Source: Siphonodentalium dalli
Taxonomy: Eukaryota; Mollusca; Scaphopoda; Gadilida; Siphonodentaliidae
Direction: 5' to 3'
DNA: 64,000 nt
NCBI GenBank assembly: GCA_032622095.1
Contig: CP136066.1
Span: 53,596,609-53,660,608, forward strand
A model generated the notes under the pieces. That model was not told the origin of the DNA. It saw only the letters and a list, made by a program, of their open reading frames with translations, and ran no database searches. The translations under genes and the position numbers were made by a program. Below are positions 55,321-64,000 of the stretch, one piece after another (within the stretch, counting starts at the first letter, position 1; the number at the start of each line of letters is the position of its first letter).

Positions 55321-58300
55321 ATACGTTAACAACAATAAAACAGATAAAGAGCGTTGTTTCCAAAGGTCAAGGTCAGACGAAATTCCTTATTTATGCATCG
55401 ACCGCGAATGCTCAATGGCTATGCAGGTACAAAATTTCAAATCAATTGGCTGAGCCGTTTCAACGATATAAGAAATCAAACATCGATTTTGAAGTTTTGC
55501 AAGTCATTCTAGGGGTCCGAAAACCCATAAAAATCAGGTTTTTAAGCAGCCATAGCTCGAGAAGTTTAAGTCCGATTTAAAAAATCTGAACGCAATAGTG
55601 GTCAGCGAGAGCTAGAGATCATGTCTACTAAATTTCATCAAAATCTGCGCCAAAATAGTTTTGAGATACATACCCACACGCCCGTTCTCCCGAACCGGAA
55701 GTGAAATCCTTTAACTATATATATCGTTCGAGCGCGCAGAGTTTGCTGCACATAATCGAAAAAGTCCCAACTCAATATCTCGAGCCGTTCTGGATTTCCT
55801 ATAAGAGCGTTATTTTATTCTTCGACCAGTAGCTAACTTTTAAACCGGAAGTGCGGTTCATAACACGCATACATGCGCAAATAATGAAAAAAGTCCGAAC
55901 CCGATATCTCAAGCCATTTAGGAGGAGATCTCTTCACAACAATAAAACCGATAAAGAGCGTTGTTTCCAAAGTTCAAGGTCAGACGAAATTCCTTATTTA
56001 TGCATCGACAACAAATGCTCACCGGATATGCAGATACAAAATTTCAAATCAATTGGCCAAGCCGTTTCGATGGTATAGGAAATCAAATATCGATTTTGCA
56101 ATTTTGCAAGTCATTATATGGGTCCGAAAACCTCATACAAATTAGGTTTTTAAGCAGCCATAACTCGAGAAGTTTAGGTCCGATTTTAAAAATCTGAGCG
56201 GTGTAGTGGTAAGCGACAACTAAAGATTATGTCCAATAAATTTCATCAAAATCTGCGCCAAAATAGTTTTGAGATACATACCCACACGCCCGTTCTCCCG
56301 AACCGGAAGTGAAATCCGTTAACTATATATATCGTTCGAGAGCACAGAGTTTGCTGCACATCATGCAAAAAGTCCCAACTCAATATCTCGAGCCGTTCTG
56401 GATTTCCTATAAAGAGCGTTGTTTTATCCTTCGACCAGTAGCGAACTTTTAAACCGGAAGTGCGAACCCTATCATTTTTCGGCGGTTCATAACACACATA
56501 CATGCGCAAATCATGAAAAAAGTCCGAACTCGATATCTCGAGCCGTTTAGGAGGAGATACGATAACAACAATAAAACCGATAAAGAGCGTTGTTTCCAAA
56601 GGTCAAGGTCAGACGAAATTCCCTATTTGTACATCGACTTCGTATACTCAATGGCTATGCAGGTACCAAATTTCAAATCATTCGGTCAAGTTATTTTGAC
56701 GATATCAGAAATCAAACCTCGATTTTGCAAGTCATTTAATGACTCGAAAAATCCAAAAAAAATCAACAAAATGGCGATAACTCCGAAGGTCAAGGTCGGA
56801 CGAAATTCTCAATGGGCCATTTTCAGAGAACTTCCAAAGTTATATACTAAAGCCGAAAACAGTAGGTGAATCGGTCCAGCCGTTCCGGAGATTAAGACAT
56901 GTTATTGGAATAAGAAGAAGAAGAAGAACTAGAATGAAACTGTAATTGCACAGCAATTTCGATACTTCCATGTTCACCAATGACTGAAATTGTGTCACCT
57001 GATAGAGCGTCCATATCAGTATGGAGATACTGTAGCTCATAGTTGTTTCTTAAGCTCAAGGTCATACAAAATTCCATATTAGTGCATCGACTGGGTATGT
57101 TCAATGGCTATGCAGGTACGCAAAAGTCCCAACTCAATATATCAAGCCATTCTGGATTTAGTATAAAGAGCGTTCTTTTATGATTCGACCATAGTTAACT
57201 TGTAAACCGGGAGTGCGACCCCTATCATGTTTCGTTGGTTCATAACACACATATATGCGCAAATAATGAAAAAAGTCCGAACCCGATATCTCATGCCGTT
57301 TATGAGGAGATAGGTTTACAACAATAAAACCGATAAAGAGCATTATTTCCAAAGGTCAAGGTCACACGAAATTCCCTATTACTTCATCGACTGCCAATGC
57401 GCAATGGCTAAGAAGGTTCCGAATTTCAAATCAATCGGACAAGCCGTTTCGGCGATATAAGAAATCAAACCTCGATTTTGCAAGTCATTTTAGTTGCGCT
57501 AAGACCCCCCAAAAATCAACAACATGTCGATAACTCTGAAGGTCAAGGTCGGAAATAAACCAGGTTTTTAAACAGCCATAACTCTCGAAGTTTATGTCCG
57601 ATTTTTAAAATTCGAGTTGCATAGTAATCAGTGGCAACTACTGATGACGTCCACCAAATTTTATCAAAATCTGCGCTAAAATAGTTTTGAGATACATACC
57701 CACACGCCCGTTCTCCCAAACCGGAAGTGCAATCCATTAACTATATATATCGTTATAGAGCGCAGAGTTTGCTGCACATGATACAAAAAGTCCCAACTCA
57801 ATAGCTCGAGCCATTCTGGATTCCTTATAAAGAACGTTCTTTTAATATTCGACCCATAGCGAACTTTTAAACCGGAAGTGCGAACCCTATCATTTTTCGG
57901 CGGTTCATAACACACATACATGCGCAAATCATGAAAAAAGTCCGAACTCGATATCTCAAGCCGTTTAGGAGGAGATACGATAACAACAATAAAACCGATA
58001 AAGAGCGTTGTTTCCAAAGGTCAAGGTCAGACGAAATTCCCTATTTGTACATCGACTTCATATACTCAATGGCTATGCAAGTACCAAATTTCAAATCAAT
58101 CGGTCAAACCGTTTCGACGATATAAGAGATCAAACATCGATTTCGCAAGTTACTTTTGTGTCGCGAAAAACCCCCAAAAATCAACAAAATGGCGATAACT
58201 CTGAAGGTCAAGGTCGGACGAAATTCTCAATGGGCCATTTTCAGAGAACTTCCAAAGTTATATACTAAAGCCGAAAAGAGTAGGTGAATCGGTCCAGCCG

Positions 58301-58604
58301 TTCCGGAGATTAAGGCATGTTATCGGAATAATAAGAATAAGAAGAAGAAAAATAACAATAAAAGCCAGAAGAATTACAATATACTTCCATTTAACATGGA
58401 AGTATAATAAAAGCCAGAAGAATTACAATATACTTCCATGTTACACATGGAAGTATAATTAGATCCCAAACAGGTGTTGTTGCTGTTACTTTCTGAAGAT
58501 CCCCGGTCCTCTCATACGTTATTAAAGCTCTATTGCTAATTCCCCACAATTTATAAATCAACAATCCAAATTAATATATGGAGCAAATTCCAGTTCGTGA
58601 TATT

Positions 58605-58760
58605 AACCTAAATCGGTCAAGGGGCTGAGAAATTGCATGAGTTCCCTATTTGAACCCATCTGGACAGTGACCATTTTGGATCGGGTGTATGTGAAGAGTG
58701 CCTTGGTGGCCACCCTCAAACTAACACCCTTTGTTTGACATAAATATAAATATTTTTGAA
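58605..58760. repeat. GGCATGGGTCCC satellite, single unit
   Basis: It has AAATCGGTCAAGGGGCTGAG, CATTTTGGATCGGG and the TTTGTTTGACATAAATATAA end, matching units at 35840-36270 and 60340-60960. 58461-58604 is featureless. Confidence 0.7.
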
Positions 58761-58839
58761 TAAGGAATGGATGTCACATTCGTGCCATGATTGGGGAGGG
58801 GAGGGGCACCGAAACTGATAGTGATACAAATATGTTTAG

Positions 58840-59475
58840 TGCTGTTTCCACCAAATTCATACGTAATAATAAAACCAGTGAATTCATTAGCAAAATGTTC
58901 CAACGAGGATTTAAGCCATTGATAACCAAATTTACCAACGAGGGTAACGGAGTTCTCGGCAAATTTAATTGACCATATATACACAAATAACATATCAAAC
59001 TGCAAATTCACCAGCGGAATAATACTAACAGACGTTTCCAATCACTTTGGAACGTTTCACATTGAGACCACTACTACATGCGAAACATCGTCAGAAAATA
59101 ACTCAACGCTAATACCAATTCGGATAATATCAGAAAACAACGTCAGAAAGTTTAAAAGTATACTAAACAGCTACTCGTTTGAAGAAGTATTCAGATGCCA
59201 TTGCCAAGATGTTAATATCGCATATAACTCGCTCCTTAATATTTATTCACTTGCTCAAGAGGGGGGGCATTTCCCTTAACAACCAAAAAACTGCCAAATA
59301 AATATATTAAGCGCGAACCTTGGATGACAATGGGTCTACTAAAATCGTCAATAGAAAAACATAAAATATATATCAATAAATTAAAAATTCCATCCAACAA
59401 AAAACATTGACAAATATAAGAATTACTGCCGAATATACAATCAGCTAAAAAGAAAATGCAAAAATCAATATATAA
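58840..59475 (+). pseudogene. LINE (non-LTR retrotransposon) ORF2 fragment
   Basis: It translates as the end of an apurinic-type endonuclease domain and the linker towards reverse transcriptase. TSEFISKMFQRGFKPLI is followed, after a frame change near 58955, by LIDHIYTNNISN, GIILTDVSNHFGTFHI, then ..NKYIKREPWMTMGLLKSS.EKHK. The SDH-like endonuclease motif appears as SNHF and the K.REPW.T.GLL.S linker is typical of L2/CR1/Jockey-group LINEs. It has stops and frameshifts, with no reverse transcriptase core retained. Confidence 0.7.
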
Positions 59476-59575
59476 TTGTAATATATGTAAAAATCAATAT
59501 ATAATATGTAATATGAGACTAACATGGTCAATATTGAAAGACGCATTAAAGATGTCTCATGACACGTACACTTAA

Positions 59576-60054
59576 AGGTACTCAATCCGATAAAACTCCT
59601 CTCAATTACTATTTCAATGGCTTCGGGGGTCAAAAATATTTTATTCGAGTCGAGGAAGTCACCCATCAAAGCTCAGATTTGTTAGATATCGATTTTAGAA
59701 ATCTATTATTTTTCATTATCGGGAATTCTTTCTGGCCCAGAAGACAGTCAAAATTTCGTTATTATTACCACTTGATTATAGAGTTATCCATCCTTGTCTG
59801 TTTGAATAGAGTTTTGGCGTAAAATCTCGAGCAGGTTACCAAATTGACGGCAGTTATTAGTACTCATCTCGAGCAATTAACAAATTTCAAAAATCAATAT
59901 CTAATAACTCTGAGCTTTGTTTGATGGGTTCCTCGACTCGAATCAAATATTTTTTACCCCCAAAGCCAAAGAAATAGTAATATAGGACCCTCTGATCGGA
60001 TTGTTGTTGTTGGAATCTGTTGAGATGGGGACCCTCTTTACGGATTGAGTACCT
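59576..60054. mobile_element. Palindromic TTAA MITE (AGGTACTCAATCCG)
   Basis: The 479-bp element has ends AGGTACTCAATCCG and mirror CGGATTGAGTACCT. TTAA lies at 59572-59575 and 60055-60058. The arms mirror over about 150 bp (GGTCAAAAATATTTTATTCG and counterpart). It inserted into the AC|TTAA|GTGCAAAT palindromic repeat that continues on its right. Confidence 0.85.
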
Positions 60055-60155
60055 TTAAGTGCAAATATTTGCACTTGAGTGCAAATATTTGCACTTGAGT
60101 GCAAATAAATGCACTAATTGTACTTAAGTGCAAATATCTGCACTTAAGTGCAAAT
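60055..60155. repeat. GTGCAAATATTTGCAC palindromic repeats
   Basis: At least five overlapping TTAAGTGCAAAT / ATTTGCACTTGA words in alternating orientation, capable of hairpins. Confidence 0.85.
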
Positions 60156-60319
60156 GTTAAGTAGGAATTAGTTAATTGTTTGTTAGATTAATATTGTGCA
60201 GTTAATTGACTAATGACTAACCATTTCCCCAAAAAGTCCGCCCTTTGAGCAACACCAGACCAGCTTGTTCTCCGAGTCAAATGGGGGTGTTTATTATACA
60301 GTTGCACTCATTTATGATT

Positions 60320-60960
60320 CAGTATTATTGGGGGTGGGGTCAATTTTTGTTCTGTGGACCTGTGTTGAGAAATGGCATGGGTCGGCAATTTTGCATTATG
60401 TTGGTGTGTGGGTTGTGGGGCCACCCTACAACTCTCTTTATATGACTTAAATATGTTAAGGGTGTCTGAATTAGGGGCCGTGAAATTGCATGGGTCCTCT
60501 AGTTGAACGCCTCTGGGTGGCAGCCATTTTGGATCTGGTGGTGTGTGTGGAGAATATTTAGGGTGTCTTGGGGGCCACCATACACCACTCTGTTTGACAT
60601 AAATATGTTGAAGACCCAGAAATGGCATGGGTCCCTATATGATCCCCTCTGGACGGCGGCCATTTTGGATCACGGCGGGGTGAGTGGGGTGAATATCTAG
60701 ATTGGTTTGCGGTCCACCCCATAGCACAATTTGTCTAAACTAAATCGGTCAAGGGGCTGAGAAATGGCATGGGCGCCCTATATGAACCCCTCTGGGCTGT
60801 GGTCATTTTGGATCGGATTGTGCGTGTGTGGAAAAAGAGTGCCTTGTGGGGTCATCCTACAACACCTTTTGTTTGACCTAAATATAAAAATTTCGAATAA
60901 GGAATGGAATTCACATTCGTTCTGTTCGAGTCATGAATGGGGAGGGGAGGGGCACCAAAA
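60320..60960. repeat. GGCATGGGTCCC satellite, block 2
   Basis: About four ~150-bp units share GAAATGGCATGGG, CCTCTGGG.GG and CATTTTGGATC. The block starts with TATTGGGGGTGGGGTCAA, a fragment also found in the 26063 MITE. Its end resembles 58740-58810, including GAATGGGGAGGGGAGGGGCA. Confidence 0.75.
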
Positions 60961-61019
60961 ACTGAATGTTTGAATGTTTATTTGCACATTTATACAATAC
61001 AGTAATATATAATTACTAG

Positions 61020-61740
61020 CAGGTGACCGGGCTTTGACCTTGAATTGACCATTTTGAAGGTCAAGGTCAGGTCGGAGTCACTATTTGACCCGTCCAAAAC
61101 ACTCCCAGGACAAAGTACCACAAGGTATCAAATTTTGTCGAAATCCGTCAGATTTACCCGATTTTACCTTGAATTGACCATTTTGAAGGTCAAGGTAAGG
61201 TCGGGGTAACGATTTTACCCGTCCAAAACACGTACTCCCCGGACAAAATTATCCGTATGTATCAAATTTCGTCGAAATCCGTCCAGCAGTTTTCCCGGCC
61301 ATAGCTAACAGACAAACAAACAGACAGAAGTCCCAAAATATATATTAGATCATTTGTCGGTACCCGTTTCAAGGTGAAGGTCACCTCGGTCGGAAAAAAC
61401 TGACCCGATGAAAATCTCCCCCATTCCTAGGAACCCCTAAGTACGAAAAGACATAAGAATCACACAACACGCCCATGTCTGGACACAGACAAAACACGCT
61501 CATGTCTGGACAGACACGCTCTTTATCAACGACACTGCGGATTACCCATGAATTTCTATTGCGGTGGCGGGGGAATTGAGAAGGAGTGGTCTGACGTTCT
61601 CAGAAGCGGTGCGAGGACACGTCATCTGTGATTTTACCCTTAGATAAGATGTTTGGGCTCAATCCGTCCGGCAATTTTCCCGACCATAGCTAACACACAT
61701 GTGCAGACAGAAGTCCCAAAATATATATTAGACTAGCCGA
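61020..61740. repeat. Degenerate GTCAAGGTCAGGTCGG repeats
   Basis: Two ~140-bp units contain TTGAATTGACCATTTTGAAG, ACCCGTCCAAAACAC and TCGAAATCCGTC, and end CCATAGCTAACAGACAAACA..AAATATATATTAGA, with another such end at 61680-61735. They look like 3' ends of an unidentified interspersed element. Confidence 0.6.
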
Positions 61741-61769
61741 TGAGCCCGACGTTGTCCGGGCTATTCAAA

Positions 61770-62080
61770 AACCAAATTTCAAGTCGATAGCTCCACCCGT
61801 TTTCGAGATCTGGTCTGCGCATGCGCGAAGCTGGCGTCGCACGGGCTCGGCGACCCGATAAAATTCGTATCCGGGGCAAGATACATTCACATACCAAATT
61901 TCAAGTCGATAGCTCCACCCGTTTCCGAGATCCGGTCTGGGCATGCGCGAAGCTGCATGGCGTCGCACGGGCTCGGCGACCGATAAAATTCGTATCCGGG
62001 GCAAGATACATTCACATACCAAATTTCAAGTCGATAGCTCCACCAGTTTCCGAGATCTCGTCTGCACGGGCGCCGCACGG
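61770..62080. repeat. ~115-bp tandem repeat, three units
   Basis: Units have ATACCAAATTTCAAGTCGAT, AGCTCCACCCGTTT.CGAGAT, GCATGCGCGAAGCTG and GTCGCACGGGCTCGGCGACC. The last is truncated. The open frames across them are repeat artefacts. Confidence 0.85.
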
Positions 62081-62094
62081 GCTCTGTGCCAATA

Positions 62095-63035
62095 CGGGTA
62101 CATATAACTCTTAAGGCTATCAGAACGGTTTGATTATTTATATACAACAAAGTCAATAATGTTCAATCATCGGCATCTGGGTTTCTCTTCCTGTCGTCTG
62201 TTTGGTTTAGGGTCTCCTTCCGTCTTCATAGGTTGGGTGTGTCTGCTTGTCTTCTACTCGGTTGAGTTCCGGTTGAGTTTATCTTCCTGTCGTCTGCTCT
62301 TCTTCTTCTTTCGTCGGCGCATCAGTGAGACGTTGTTAGAAATACAAGAGCATAATGTTTACCTTGTATTTTCGTCCATTGCTCCACACTGCTCTTTCTA
62401 CGCGTCCGAGGGTTCGTGGTGATCGCTGTCTGCTCAGATAGAACTGCTTGTTTGTGTCGGCTTTTCTTCTTACTAAATACCAGAGCGGCCGCTAATGAAG
62501 GCCATGTGCAGCTTCACGGCGCATCGGTTCCATGGGTCTCCCCATGGGTCCTATTAACTCTTCTGGTTTCGGTAGCTTTTCTAGGCGAGACATCTGTTCC
62601 TCAAGACCGTTCTGTTTACTCCACAAATCATTTCCCTATGTATGATGATTATTGCATTCCCGGGTTGAAAGTTATGTCCCTGGGGTTGTCTTGGCACAGC
62701 TCGCCAATACGACAACGTCCACCGCCTGCTCAAACTACACACATGGCCAGTACAGGCCGTCTTCCTGCCACCCCTGTAATATAACATTACATGTATGATT
62801 AAGATGGCGTTCATAGCTGAATAATGAGTATTTACAACAAGGATGAGCGTTGAAGGGTTTATCAATGAGAAATCTTCATATAAAATAGGACAGTCTAACT
62901 AGTCCGGGAGCTAATAGGGGTACCCTTGCACCCCCCCCCCCCTGGGACTTAACTTCACCCCACTCATTTTGTTCCTTATTATGTCCTTCAACTTTTAAGC
63001 AATGTTAACAAGAAAAACAAGTGGCCGTGTAGACT
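62095..63035. other. Unassigned sequence, no gene supported
   Basis: Open frames here (for example 62159-62422 and 62416-62784) have no splice context, recognisable motif or repeat kin. A C-run lies near 62928-62942. I see nothing to annotate. Confidence 0.4.
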
Positions 63036-64000
63036 CCAGACAAGATGGCGTCCATCATGGCCGCCGTTTTTCAGCCCAGACCCTAAGTAAGTTTATGCAA
63101 ATTATAGCGGGAAAATCTTGTAAAACGTATACAAATGTATATATTTTCGTGAAGCTGAGACATAATGACACATTTTTGAGCCAAAATTGAAACTCACCAT
63201 CCAAGATGGCCGCCAAAATGGCCACCGGAAGTTGAAAATATAACATTTTTTCACAAATGTCTTCTAGATCAATTCATGCTGTTTGGAACTGGTTGAGTAA
63301 TGCAACTTTATTTTGTGTTTTTTATATTAACTGATCATTGGAGCAACGAAATATGCAATTATTGGGGTCCTAACCCCTTCCGATCCCTCAAAAATTCGAT
63401 TTTACAGAATGCGGTATAAAATTTCACAAAAAATCACAATTGGGATTCTAGTCATATTTCAACAAGAAATGAACAGAACTTTGTAATGTAAGTGAGGCAT
63501 ATCATTAACAATTAATGTTCCAAAATTCTTACTTTGGCTCAAAATGGCTGCCAATATGGCCGCCAAAATATGGAAAATGGTAAATATTACACCAGCGTGT
63601 CCTGCAATCGCTTACAAGTTGTGGTTGATGTATACAATTGGCTAATCTGTATTCTATACATTGCATACTAACATGTCTAATGCACCATGGATCATTTTTA
63701 CTATTGTCACCACTGACATCACCAGAAATATTGGATTTTTCTCTCACAAACTTGACAAAAATATTGGCAAAAATTAACTTTTCAGGGTTCGACCATTTGT
63801 TCAAGTAAACTGCAACTATCTTTGGTATCAAAGGTGTTTATTGTTTTGGTCTATCTTAAGTGTGTCACACTGTGATGTTTAAAGACTGAAATGCTCAAGA
63901 TGGCTTCCAAAATGGCAACCAAATTTGTAAAAAGTTAAAAGTTAACATATCCCGAACATTATTCTCTGCGTTATCCGAAAAAGATAGCAAATTGTGACTC
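63036..64000. mobile_element. Partial, diverged Academ-like element
   Basis: It matches the subterminal zone of the 41465 element: CAAGATGGCGTCCATCATGG, then TTTTACAGAATGCGGTATAA, TTGGGATTCTAGTC, CAACAAGAAATGAACAGAAC and repeated ATGGCCGCCAAAATGG words in the same order. A TAGTG end was not found, and the window ends before the other side. Confidence 0.65.

Larger units (their letters stand above)
46239..58460. repeat. ~600-750-bp-unit satellite element, split by 47194
   Basis: Units share AAAACCGATAAAGAGCG, GGTCAAGGTCAGACGAAATT, ATGGCTATGCAGGTAC, AAATTTCATCAAAATCTGCG, CATACCCACACGCCCGTTCT and GTCCGAACCCGATATCTC. Anchors at about 46585, 55335, 55945, 56572, 57325 and 57990 are 610-755 bp apart (the first is separated by the insertion). 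CTAGAATGAAACTGTAATTG opens blocks at 46242 and 56930. CCAGCCGTTCCGGAGATTAAG-type text plus (AAG)n closes them near 56880-56930 and 58295-58345. After the last unit two AATAAAAGCCAGAAGAATTA copies and ACTTCCAT..ATGGAAGT hairpins follow. Confidence 0.85.

Noticed and set aside
61765-62156. Frames on both strands with repeated peptides
   Set aside because: Translations of the ~115-bp tandem repeat.
62159-62784. Two overlapping 87- and 122-codon frames
   Set aside because: No splice context, conserved motif or repeat evidence. Consistent with chance frames.

Overview
This is eukaryotic, animal-type genomic DNA: AT-rich, with small exons in large introns, no operons, and dense transposable elements (TEs), MITEs and satellites. 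Invertebrate is most likely. My guess of a mollusc or other lophotrochozoan rests on the style of the degenerate satellites (units built around phrases like GAGTTATGGCCCTT) and is inference. No tRNA, rRNA, CRISPR or bacterial-style gene was seen.

One host gene is convincing. It is the 3' part of xanthine dehydrogenase (molybdopterin domain) on the + strand: ten collinear exons from 561 to the stop at 29250, all with AG/GT borders and matching phases. The introns are inflated by TEs. One intron starts with about 16 copies of the exon end plus its own splice donor (1457-2131). The same intron ends with a 6.3-kb long-TIR element inserted 16 bp before the next exon (3733-9997). Another intron of 12.2 kb holds a four-level nest: XDH intron, TTAA-type MITE, 8.6-kb Academ-like transposon (17291-25861), and 3.2-kb hAT transposon (18417-21595).

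From about 30 to 46 kb the DNA is repeats: inverted-repeat elements, degenerate satellites, a near-identical tandem duplication (36731-44183), and a non-autonomous Academ-like element whose left end was copied by that duplication (41465-45751). From 46.2 to 58.4 kb lies a satellite-like element of ~600-750-bp units. It is split by an 8.1-kb transposon (47194-55320) with a 3-bp ATA target duplication and an intact 1488-codon single-exon gene. The protein has an XPG/FEN-like nuclease signature and a C-terminal cysteine cluster, best matched to the Academ superfamily. The last 5.5 kb holds a LINE fragment, a TTAA MITE, degenerate satellites and part of a further Academ-like element.

The main biological points are an apparently intact Academ-like transposase gene with a paralogous empty site in the same window, its decayed relatives, and XDH splice sites that were tandemly duplicated or directly abutted by TEs.
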